64,000 nucleotides of DNA, taken from positions 1 to 64,000 of the forward strand of contig JAZUIV010000059.1 in assembly GCA_045642485.1 (NCBI GenBank), written 5' to 3'. The notes beneath the pieces were generated by a model. It was not told where the DNA came from, ran no database searches, and worked only from the letters and a program-made list of their open reading frames with translations. Of the stretch, positions 52,477 to 60,332 are shown one piece after another (position 1 is the stretch's first letter; every line of letters begins with the position of its first letter). The position numbers were made by a program, and so were the translations under genes. The DNA is from Cacconaster sp045642485. Its GTDB lineage: Bacteria > Bacteroidota > Bacteroidia > Bacteroidales > UBA932.

Positions 52477-53627
52477 AGATGAAGAAGTACATATTCCCGG
52501 CGATTCTTGCCGTCACGGTTTATTTTGTGAGCATCTATTGCCAGAGGTTCACCATCCTTCGTCAGGAGGGGCTGGGGCTGTTCCTGCTTACTCCCGATTT
52601 CTTCAGGGCCCTTCTTTTTGACCCGTTCCCCCTGTCCAATCTTGTGGGAAGTTTCCTGGTCCAGTTCTACGATAATTTCTATGTGGGAGCGGCTCTCATA
52701 TCGGCAATGGCAGTTGCCGTATATTTCATAGCGAAAGCTTTTTTCAGCCGTTTCGGTCTTGAGATGGAAGTGTTGAACGTGGCCTGTGCCTGCGCCGCCT
52801 GGATAGCCCTTGCAAGGGCCTCCAACCCCTCAATGGGTATGGCAATCATCTTCTGCTTCCTGGCCGCTCTGGCCGCAGTGTCGCTTTTCTTCAGGAAGAG
52901 GGCGGTCAAGCGGACAATTCCGGCCCGATTCGACATCCCCTCCGGAATCCTGGCAGTTGCGGCCGTAACTCTTTACATCTTTCTCAGCCCTTTCATAAAG
53001 GAAGGGGAGAAGTGGAGCAAGATTGAATTCGCCGCAGTACAGGGAGAGTGGAAATATCTTCTTGGGGTTGCAAACGTCAGGGAGGCGGAGAAGGACATAC
53101 AGGTGGTGCCTTTCGCCCTTCTTGCCCTCAATGCCCAGGGGCGTCTGGCCGATGAAGTGGACAAATACCCTATAATGGAGAACTTCGGACTGGATTTCGG
53201 AGACGAGGTATCCTACAGAAGAAGCCTTTTCGATGCAGTGCTCTACAGTAACCTCGGATGTTACAATGAGGCCATTCACAGAACTCACCAGTGCGGGGAT
53301 TTCTTGCCTCATTGCACGAGTTTCCGGACACTCAGGATGCTGGTCAAGGAGAATCACGCACTTGGAGACTCCCTTATGGTGGTCAAATATTGCGACATAC
53401 TTGACAGGAGCCTGTCTCACCGCGAATTTGTCGAATATTTCAGGAACAATCCCTGTCCGCAGCGCAAGCACAACACCCCTCAGGAAAGTGCGGCCGCTCC
53501 GTTGATTGTCACCAAGGACCCTATGGGCATTATGCTTCAGATGGGCAAGGCGGACATCAGCAACCCTATGGTGATGGACAGGTACTACGCATATTACAAA
53601 GTCCGTGAATTTTTTACTAAAAAGTAA
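52473..53627 (+). CDS. Membrane protein of unknown function (probable DUF6057 type)
   Basis: A 384-residue protein. The first half has five predicted membrane helices (for example KKYIFPAILAVTVYFVSIY, AALISAMAVAVYFIAKAFF, GMAIIFCFLAALAAVSLFF, GILAVAAVTLYIFLSPFI), and the second half (~185-380) is helical and TPR-like (AALNAQGRLADEVDKY, LYSNLGCYNEAIHR). It overlaps the PD40 gene by 4 nt and is followed after 6 nt by GH29. The link to DUF6057 is from memory of similar operons and is not certain. Neither enzymatic motifs nor transport motifs are visible. Confidence 0.6.
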   Translation: MKMKKYIFPAILAVTVYFVSIYCQRFTILRQEGLGLFLLTPDFFRALLFDPFPLSNLVGSFLVQFYDNFYVGAALISAMAVAVYFIAKAFFSRFGLEMEVLNVACACAAWIALARASNPSMGMAIIFCFLAALAAVSLFFRKRAVKRTIPARFDIPSGILAVAAVTLYIFLSPFIKEGEKWSKIEFAAVQGEWKYLLGVANVREAEKDIQVVPFALLALNAQGRLADEVDKYPIMENFGLDFGDEVSYRRSLFDAVLYSNLGCYNEAIHRTHQCGDFLPHCTSFRTLRMLVKENHALGDSLMVVKYCDILDRSLSHREFVEYFRNNPCPQRKHNTPQESAAAPLIVTKDPMGIMLQMGKADISNPMVMDRYYAYYKVREFFTKK

Positions 53628-53633
53628 CGATAT

Positions 53634-54989
53634 ATGAAGCGCTACCTATTGATTGTCATCGTATTGACTGTTTACGCCCTCTCTTATGGGCAGCCTATCC
53701 AGAGTGAGACCCCGGAGCAGAAGGTCGCCCGTATGGAATGGTTCTCCAACGCAAAACTGGGAATTTTCATCCATTGGGGCATCTATTCCCGTGGGGACTG
53801 GTCCGAAAGCTGGGCATTCCACAACAAGCGTGTGAGCCTTGAGGATTATTTCGCCCAGACGAAGGATTTCACCGCAGAAAAATATGACCCCAAGGAATGG
53901 GTTTCCCTTATCCGTGAAAGCGGGGCGAGATATACCGTAATCACCACCAAGCACCACGACGGAGTCGCCCTGTGGGACACGAAGGCCGGAGATGTCAGCA
54001 CGGTAAAGAGTTGTGCGGCAGGCCGCGACGTCCTCACCCCTTTTGTCGATGAGGTACGCCGTCAGGGTGGCCTCAAGCTCGGTCTCTATTATTCTCTGAT
54101 AGACTGGCCGAGAGAGGATTATCCCAACATCTTCCGGGAGGGACCCGCAAAGTACGACATCAATGCCGAGCCGGAGCGCTGGCAGCATTTCTGCGATTTC
54201 AATTTTGCGCAGATGAAGGAGCTCAACGATGCCTATCGCCCTGACCTCTACTGGTTTGACGGGGATTGGGAGTTCAGTTCCGAGCAGTGGAGGGCCCCCG
54301 AGCTTCTGGCGATGGTAAGAAAGACCAATCCCGGGGTGATTGTCAATTCCCGAATCCAGGGGAACGGTGACTATGCCACTCCCGAACTTGGAGTTCCGGT
54401 AGTGAAACCCGCTGACAAATGGTGGGAAACCTGTATGACAATAAACGATTCCTGGGGATTCCGCAAGCAGGACACCGAATACAAGTCCGATATGACGCTT
54501 CTGCGTATGCTGGTGAGTTGTATGTCGCTCGGCGGCAATCTGCTGCTTGACATCGGCCCTCGCGCGGACGGCACGATTCCGCAGGAGGAAGTGGATGCCC
54601 TGAAGACTATAGGCAAGTGGATAAAGAAGCACGAGGAGGCCGTCTATCCCACCCGTGCCGGCATTCCCGAAGGGCACGTTCAGGGCTATACCACTCTCAA
54701 TCAAGCGGGTGACGTGCTTTATGTCTATCTGCCCTACACCCCTAACGAGTCCGTCGAGGTGAGGGGGCTCAAGACCCATATCAAGAAGGTGAGGGTTGTC
54801 GGCACTGACCGTACCCTTGACTGGAACCTGTACAATGACATTGACTGGAGCGAGGTCCCCGGCGTTTACTATATCAATGTGCCCAAGGATGTGCTTGACG
54901 AGCATATCACAGTCCTTGCACTCGAACTGGACGGCCCTCTGACACTCTACAGGGGCTCCGGTCAGGTGATGAGTTTCAACAATTATTAG
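53634..54989 (+). CDS. GH29 alpha-L-fucosidase
   Basis: A 451-residue secreted enzyme with a signal peptide (LLIVIVLTVYALSYGQ). The GH29 pattern is complete: MEWFSNAKLGIFIHWGIYS (~33-50), YTVITTKHHDGVALWDT (~102-118), KLGLYYSLIDWP (~145-156), and the nucleophile in LYWFDGDWE (Asp209). It continues with a C-terminal beta-sandwich. It removes terminal alpha-fucose from oligosaccharides. The length is typical for compact GH29 members. It is probably periplasmic and lies between the membrane protein and the CBM9-like gene with gaps of 6 and 11 nt. Confidence 0.9.
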   Translation: MKRYLLIVIVLTVYALSYGQPIQSETPEQKVARMEWFSNAKLGIFIHWGIYSRGDWSESWAFHNKRVSLEDYFAQTKDFTAEKYDPKEWVSLIRESGARYTVITTKHHDGVALWDTKAGDVSTVKSCAAGRDVLTPFVDEVRRQGGLKLGLYYSLIDWPREDYPNIFREGPAKYDINAEPERWQHFCDFNFAQMKELNDAYRPDLYWFDGDWEFSSEQWRAPELLAMVRKTNPGVIVNSRIQGNGDYATPELGVPVVKPADKWWETCMTINDSWGFRKQDTEYKSDMTLLRMLVSCMSLGGNLLLDIGPRADGTIPQEEVDALKTIGKWIKKHEEAVYPTRAGIPEGHVQGYTTLNQAGDVLYVYLPYTPNESVEVRGLKTHIKKVRVVGTDRTLDWNLYNDIDWSEVPGVYYINVPKDVLDEHITVLALELDGPLTLYRGSGQVMSFNNY

Positions 54990-55000
54990 CATTCAGACAT

Positions 55001-56749
55001 ATGAAGAGATTTGCTTTGATTCTGGCGCTGTTCCTTCCGGTCCTTGCGATATCGGAGACACTGCCCCGCGTCTATGACGCCCAACGTACCAAGGAGAAAA
55101 TGAAGATTGACGGTAAACTGACCGAATCTTCCTGGAATACCGTTAAATACAGTGACGATTTCGCCGACATTCGAGGCTTCGACTTCCCGACTCCCTCAAT
55201 GAAGACCAACGTGAAGATGCTCTGGGACAATGAATGTCTTTACATCGGAGCCCGTCTTGAGGAGAAAAACATTACTGGAGACATTACGGACAGGGATGCC
55301 ATAATCTGGAAAAACAATGATTTTGAAGTATTCATCGATCCTTATAGCGATGGGAAACTCTATTACGAGATAGAAAACAATGCTCTCGGGACGGTGATGG
55401 ACCTTCTGATGGACAAGCCCTACAGCGAAGGGGGAGTGTTCATTATGAATTGGGACTGCAAGGGACTGCAACTTGCGGTCAGTTATGACGGAACTCTTAA
55501 CAATCCGAAGGATACCGACAAGGCCTGGTATGTGGAGATGGCAATTCCGTTTGCCGCGCTCCAGCGCGACTTCAAGGATCCTCGCGCCAGCAAGGTGTGG
55601 AGAATAAATTTCTCCCGCGTGGAGTGGCTCGTCAAGGGCGGTCCGGAAGAGAACTGGGTATGGTCTCCCACCGGCAAGGTCGATATGCATATGCCTGCCA
55701 AGTGGGGCTATCTGCGTTTCTGCGATGGGAACGTGATTCCACCTATGCCACCCGCAAAGGTTGTCAAGAACTGGATGTGGGAGCGCATAAAGGAGAAATG
55801 GAGCGATGAGCAGTATGCGGCTCATTTCAAGAAGGCACACGACTGCGGCATCAGCGGCATTCTCTTCGAAGGGTACGACGAGAGAGTCTATCGGCTCTGC
55901 AAGGAGGCCGGGCTCGAGGCCCATTATTGGCTCTGGACAATGAACAGGAGGGACCTTTTGGAGAAGCATCCGGAATGGGGAGCAGTGAGCCGTAGCGGCA
56001 AATCCACATACGACAATCCTCCCTACGTGGATTACTACCGGTTCCTCTGTCCTACGCATCCCGGTGTGGCCGACACAATAGCCGCCGACTATCTCAGATG
56101 CGCCAACCTGAAATACGTTGACGGAATGCAGCTTGACTATGTGCGCTTCCCTGACGTGGTCCTTCCCACCTCCCTTTGGAGCAACTACGGGATTGACCAG
56201 AGCAGCGAGCTTCCCGAGTATGACTTCTGCTACTGCGACCTGTGCCGCGAGGAGTTCAAGAAACTGACTGGCCGAGACCCTCTGCTGGAGCAATATCCAG
56301 CTCAGGACCAGTCTTGGCTCAATTTCCGCCTCGATGCAATCACCAAAGTTGTCAGGAAAATCCACGAGACTCTGGCCGCCGACGGCAAGTTCCTCTCCGC
56401 CGCGGTCTTCCCCGGCCCTTCGATGGCAACCAAGATGGTGCGTCAGGATTGGGGCAACTGGCCTCTTCCGGCTTATTTCCCGATGATATATAACGGCTTC
56501 TACAATGAAGGTCCGCAGTGGATTGGCCGCTCGGTGGCTGAAAGCGTGAAGGCAGTCGGAGGCAAGGCCCTGATTTATGCGGGAATAATGTACCCTGACC
56601 TGAAGAAAGGCGATGACTTTGAAAAAGCTCTCGATGCGGCATATCAGAACGGGGCTGCCGGGGTGTCAATCTTTGACGGTCCGGATGATGCCGGCCTTGA
56701 GAGATTGAAGAAATATCTTGACGAGCACGATTATGCTCCTGCAAATTAA
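55001..56749 (+). CDS. CBM9-like domain fused to a glycoside-hydrolase-like TIM barrel
   Basis: A 582-residue secreted protein. After a signal peptide (ALILALFLPVLAISE), residues ~25-240 form a CBM9-like sandwich: KIDGKLTESSWNTVKYSDDF, LWDNECLYIGARLEE and NNDFEVFIDPYSDGKLYYEIE, the last being the calcium-and-sugar-binding face. Residues ~260-570 resemble the GHL10/DUF187-type barrel: GISGILFEGYDERVYRLCKEAGLEAHYWLWT, KYVDGMQLDYVRFPD, a CYCDLCREEFKKLTG motif with paired cysteines, and ALDAAYQNGAAGVSIFDG. The catalytic residues cannot be assigned with confidence. It is co-transcribed with GH29. Confidence 0.75.
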   Translation: MKRFALILALFLPVLAISETLPRVYDAQRTKEKMKIDGKLTESSWNTVKYSDDFADIRGFDFPTPSMKTNVKMLWDNECLYIGARLEEKNITGDITDRDAIIWKNNDFEVFIDPYSDGKLYYEIENNALGTVMDLLMDKPYSEGGVFIMNWDCKGLQLAVSYDGTLNNPKDTDKAWYVEMAIPFAALQRDFKDPRASKVWRINFSRVEWLVKGGPEENWVWSPTGKVDMHMPAKWGYLRFCDGNVIPPMPPAKVVKNWMWERIKEKWSDEQYAAHFKKAHDCGISGILFEGYDERVYRLCKEAGLEAHYWLWTMNRRDLLEKHPEWGAVSRSGKSTYDNPPYVDYYRFLCPTHPGVADTIAADYLRCANLKYVDGMQLDYVRFPDVVLPTSLWSNYGIDQSSELPEYDFCYCDLCREEFKKLTGRDPLLEQYPAQDQSWLNFRLDAITKVVRKIHETLAADGKFLSAAVFPGPSMATKMVRQDWGNWPLPAYFPMIYNGFYNEGPQWIGRSVAESVKAVGGKALIYAGIMYPDLKKGDDFEKALDAAYQNGAAGVSIFDGPDDAGLERLKKYLDEHDYAPAN

Positions 56750-56772
56750 GAACTGTTTTGAATAATAGCGAT

Positions 56773-57756
56773 ATGGCTTACAATATTCCGTGGGAGGACC
56801 GCCCCGAAGGGTCCAATGAAGTACTCTGGAGATATTCAGGCAATCCGGTGATTCCGAGAAACCTGCTCTCCACCTCAAACTCGATTTTCAACTCCGCAGT
56901 TGTCCCTTTCGAGAAGGGGAAATACCACTTTGCGGGGGTATTCCGCTGTGATGACACAAACCGCCGGATGAGGATTCACGTCGGATTCTCCGTTGATGGT
57001 TTCAAATGGGACATAAGCGAGGATGACATAAAACTCGTGGGCGCCGACCCCGAAGTGGCTGAGTGGGTTTACGGCTATGACCCGAGGGTCTGCAAGATAG
57101 ACGACAGATATTACGTCACCTGGTGCAACGGCTATCACGGCCCGACCATCGGTGTCGCCTGGACAGAGGATTTTGAGGTTTTCCACCAGTTGGAGAACGC
57201 ATTCCTGCCCTACAACAGGAACGGTGTGATGTTTCCCCGCAGGATTAACGGCAAATATGCGATGCTCTCCCGCCCCAGTGATACGGGCCATACCGCATTC
57301 GGTGACATCTTCTACTCGGAATCCCCCGACATGGAATATTGGGGCCACCACCGCCACGTGATGTCGCCCGCCCCCTTCGAGGTGAGCGCCTGGCAATGTA
57401 TGAAAATCGGTGCCGGTCCGATTCCAATCGAGACTCCGGAGGGGTGGCTGCTGATATATCACGGTGTGCTGCGCTCCTGCAACGGGTATGTCTATGCCTT
57501 CGGTTCCGCTTTGCTTGACCTTGAGCAGCCCTGGAAGGTCATAGCCCGCAGCGGGGCATATCTCATCTCTCCGAGAGAGATTTACGAGTGCGCCGGAGAC
57601 GTGCCCAACGTCACGTTCCCCTGCGCCGCCCTCTATGAGAAGGAGACGGGCAAGGTGGCCGTCTACTACGGATGCGCCGACACCGTCACCGGCCTCGCTT
57701 TCGGCTACCTCCCCGAAATCATCCGCTTCACCAAGGAAACGAATATCATTAAATGA
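56773..57756 (+). CDS. GH130 family mannoside phosphorylase-like enzyme
   Basis: A 327-residue cytoplasmic or periplasmic enzyme with no signal peptide. The five-bladed propeller shows NPVIPRNLLSTSNSIFNSAV (~22-41), YGYDPRVCKIDDRYYVTWC (~96-114), a NRNGVMFPRRINGKYAMLSRPSD block, IGAGPIPIETPEGWLLIYHGV (~211-231) and the C-terminal VPNVTFPCAALYEKETGKVAVYYGCADTVTGLA region. These are GH130 signatures. The family phosphorolyses beta-mannosides, including the mannosyl-N-acetylglucosamine core of N-glycans. The ATG at 56773 is used rather than a TTG at 56758. Its stop overlaps the stop of the convergent GH116 gene by 8 bp. Confidence 0.88.
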   Translation: MAYNIPWEDRPEGSNEVLWRYSGNPVIPRNLLSTSNSIFNSAVVPFEKGKYHFAGVFRCDDTNRRMRIHVGFSVDGFKWDISEDDIKLVGADPEVAEWVYGYDPRVCKIDDRYYVTWCNGYHGPTIGVAWTEDFEVFHQLENAFLPYNRNGVMFPRRINGKYAMLSRPSDTGHTAFGDIFYSESPDMEYWGHHRHVMSPAPFEVSAWQCMKIGAGPIPIETPEGWLLIYHGVLRSCNGYVYAFGSALLDLEQPWKVIARSGAYLISPREIYECAGDVPNVTFPCAALYEKETGKVAVYYGCADTVTGLAFGYLPEIIRFTKETNIIK

Positions 57757-60283
57757 TTGACTGCGTCATTTCTTTGCCGGAAACATAGCAGTGCTCAACG
57801 GGAATCTCGCCGGAGCGGATTTCGATGAAGGGCTTTCCTCCCTTAAGGCCTACGGTTGCATAGCCGCCATCGACGGCGAGGAAGGTGCGGAAGTTATCTC
57901 CCACGCGGGAGTCGATGTACAGGATTCGGTCCACTGCATCGTAGCGTACACCCGTGAGGGCTTGAAGCATACTGTAGCTCGACATTGCCCTTGCATACCA
58001 GGAACCGCACTCATATTCGTTGAACGGATTGCGGACGCGGCCGTCATACCTGTCGAGACAGGTGCGCACGATGTCGAGGCCCTGCTTCACGTCGCCTTCG
58101 AACATCAGATGGGCGGCAACCTGGAACTCTATTCCTGTCCAGACCTCATCGCTGTATACGAACGGCAGGCTGGGCTTTCCTCCATTGGGCCAGCTGCAAA
58201 GGAGCAGGCCACCCTCGTGTCCGAAAGCAAATCCCGGACGCTGGGGATTGGAAACGTCGAACAGGTCTTTCCTGAGATTATACTTGTAAACGGCCTCCAG
58301 ATGGCTCTTGACCTTTGCCTGGTCCACGGGGTCGTCAAGACCTGCGCAGAGCGCCATCCAGCAGCCGATGATGCCGTCGGAAAGACAGCCGGTGCCATAC
58401 TGATACTTGGGTCCCTCCTTTTCAAGAATGGCCAGAGCCTCGGGTTTGTATTCCTGACTGTTCTCATATCCCTCCTCCTGCATCACAAGAGTCGGGTCCT
58501 CAGCATCGAGATCCTTCCAGCGAACCTTCTGGTAGAAGTACTCGCCGTTCCAAAGCCGGTCTGTCATATAATTGCGGCATTTTCCGAGCAGTTCCCTGTA
58601 GGAAGAAGCATCATCACCTGCCGCCTCTGCCATCTTGACGAACGCGGCAAGAGCACCGGCATAGAAACTTGTGCACATTCCGTCAGGTCCCCAGAACTCG
58701 ATGTCATATGTGTTGTGGTGAGGTTCCTCTATAGCTCCCACGTGACGGGGATCCCAGTTGCGTATGCACCAGTCCATGCTCTTCTTGATTTGAGGATAGA
58801 GGAAGATCATCCAATCGGTGTCACCGCTGATCCTCCAGTCGCGATATACCTTGATGATGCCGCCAAGCTGGCCGTCTGCAGCAGAATAGAAATCGTGCCT
58901 TATCGGGCTGATGGGAAGATTGGAGCGGAAGGTCTGGTGGCCCTCGGTGTTCTGGTCCACACGGAATTCTGTCTCACGCAGGGTCCTTTCCATGCGGGGG
59001 AAGAGGTGAGGCATAGCCTGTGCATAGTTCCATACGTGGTTGCAAGTGCCGTGGCAACTGCCCCAGCTGTCGCCACTGCCCTCGTATGCCCAGAAGCGGC
59101 CGTCGTGCTGACGCATGACGGTGGATGATTTGAGTATAGTCAGGTTGTCGGCAACAGCACGGACAACCTCGGTCGGCAGTGTAGTGTCATAGAACGCCTC
59201 GGTGAAACTGCGGGTGGCAGCCTTGAGGGTATCGTAGTTCTTCGCCCAATAACCGGCCACGTCGGCAATGGAGCCAAAGCGGGTGGCATACCAAGGACGG
59301 TAGGTCTTGGGGGTATCCTTGTAGAGTTCCGGACTATAGCAATCACCGAAGTCCGACGCCTCCGTTGCAGGGGTGCCCTCCTTTATGTCGCTCACCGGCA
59401 CGTACCAGGCCATCATCAGCTTGATTGTTCTGCTCTCGCCGGGCTTGACGGTGAAAGGAACATAAAGTGATGCCCCCGGCGACTGATACAAAGAATCCAC
59501 AGGGGTGGTGTCACCGGCAGTAATCTTGTTCCACGCCATTGTGATGGGGTCGAACCAGCCGCCACGGAACCAGCAGCAGTCGACGCTCGGATTCTCTTCG
59601 GGAGCGAAGATGGCAAAATGTCCTTCCAGCTCAGGATTCGACGGGATCGCCTTCTGATGCATCACATAGCCGCAAGGCATTGCGCCGGTTTCGGCATCGG
59701 CCTCGTCGGTACAATACATAATGTTCTTCGAGTTGTATGAGAACACAGCGCTCACCTCTTCCTTTGAGGTGTTGGTGAAAGTATATTCAAGTCCTGCTAC
59801 GGGAAGGCCTGAGTTGTCCTCATCGCCGGGAATGAAAGGGTTCCATGCCTCTATTGTGGCCGTCAGGGGCAGGTCGTCGTCCTGCAGGCTGACCTTGGCA
59901 AATGGGAATCTTGCACTGAATTCTCCATGCTCGAAGCGAGGGAGTCCATAGGTTGATCCCGGACTTCCCAGACCGCCTTCTCCCCGCCCGTACTTCTTGA
60001 ATTCGGGCACCGGAGCCTCCACGACCTTTGTGCCCTTCTCATAGCCTTCCACATGTATTGCGGCAAACATGCAGGGCTCGTTGAAGAGAGCCGGCCGGTG
60101 GTGCAACGACATGTGAGAAATGGCACCTGTACCCTCGATGGTGAACATGCCTGAACCAAGTCCGCCCAAGGGGTAGGCTATGCGGTCAATCATGTCCTCT
60201 GGAAAAACGGAATCGTAGTCATTATGCTCTGTCGAGCAGGACAGCGCAATGAACAGCGCCGGTATCAACAAAAATTTCTTCAT
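57749..60283 (-). CDS. GH116 glycoside hydrolase lipoprotein (minus strand)
   Basis: An 844-residue lipoprotein (LFIALSC, Cys16). GH116 marks are IAYPLGGLGSGMFTIEG at the N terminus, the likely nucleophile in FWAYEGSG (Glu401) followed by CHGTCNHVWNYAQAM, the likely acid/base in HNTYDIEFWGPDG (Asp527), and EVWTGIEFQVAAHLM. Characterised GH116 enzymes cleave beta-glucosides, beta-xylosides and related glycosides, including glucosylceramide. The true start is the ATG at 60283, giving a clean lipoprotein signal. An ATG 15 nt upstream lies beyond the -7 promoter. It is the only gene on the minus strand within the glycan locus. Ordinary CATG content sets it apart from the genes to its left. Confidence 0.9.
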   Translation of the reverse strand: MKKFLLIPALFIALSCSTEHNDYDSVFPEDMIDRIAYPLGGLGSGMFTIEGTGAISHMSLHHRPALFNEPCMFAAIHVEGYEKGTKVVEAPVPEFKKYGRGEGGLGSPGSTYGLPRFEHGEFSARFPFAKVSLQDDDLPLTATIEAWNPFIPGDEDNSGLPVAGLEYTFTNTSKEEVSAVFSYNSKNIMYCTDEADAETGAMPCGYVMHQKAIPSNPELEGHFAIFAPEENPSVDCCWFRGGWFDPITMAWNKITAGDTTPVDSLYQSPGASLYVPFTVKPGESRTIKLMMAWYVPVSDIKEGTPATEASDFGDCYSPELYKDTPKTYRPWYATRFGSIADVAGYWAKNYDTLKAATRSFTEAFYDTTLPTEVVRAVADNLTILKSSTVMRQHDGRFWAYEGSGDSWGSCHGTCNHVWNYAQAMPHLFPRMERTLRETEFRVDQNTEGHQTFRSNLPISPIRHDFYSAADGQLGGIIKVYRDWRISGDTDWMIFLYPQIKKSMDWCIRNWDPRHVGAIEEPHHNTYDIEFWGPDGMCTSFYAGALAAFVKMAEAAGDDASSYRELLGKCRNYMTDRLWNGEYFYQKVRWKDLDAEDPTLVMQEEGYENSQEYKPEALAILEKEGPKYQYGTGCLSDGIIGCWMALCAGLDDPVDQAKVKSHLEAVYKYNLRKDLFDVSNPQRPGFAFGHEGGLLLCSWPNGGKPSLPFVYSDEVWTGIEFQVAAHLMFEGDVKQGLDIVRTCLDRYDGRVRNPFNEYECGSWYARAMSSYSMLQALTGVRYDAVDRILYIDSRVGDNFRTFLAVDGGYATVGLKGGKPFIEIRSGEIPVEHCYVSGKEMTQSII

Positions 60284-60286
60284 ACA

Positions 60287-60294
60287 CAAATTTA
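60287..60294 (-). promoter_or_regulatory. -7 promoter element, minus strand, for the GH116 lipoprotein
   Basis: Read on the minus strand this is TAAATTTG, ending 3 nt before the ATG at 60283. Transcription would start at about the start codon, so the message is probably leaderless unless another promoter is used. Confidence 0.5.
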
Positions 60295-60298
60295 ACAT

Positions 60299-60306
60299 TA
60301 TATTTG
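60299..60306 (+). promoter_or_regulatory. -7 promoter element for the second GH116 gene
   Basis: TATATTTG, a perfect TAnnTTTG match, is 27 nt before the ATG at 60333. With the minus-strand element it forms a compact divergent promoter region of only 49 bp between the two start codons. Confidence 0.65.
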
Positions 60307-60332
60307 AGAATAATTAACTCAAACTCACCGAA

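Noticed and set aside
53646..54992. A 448-codon minus-strand frame opposite GH29
   Set aside because: GH29 has complete motifs and the nucleophile Asp209; the antisense frame shows no signature.
57791..59128. A 445-codon plus-strand frame opposite the GH116 lipoprotein gene
   Set aside because: The minus-strand GH116 frame has a lipoprotein signal, catalytic motifs and full length; the plus-strand frame has none.
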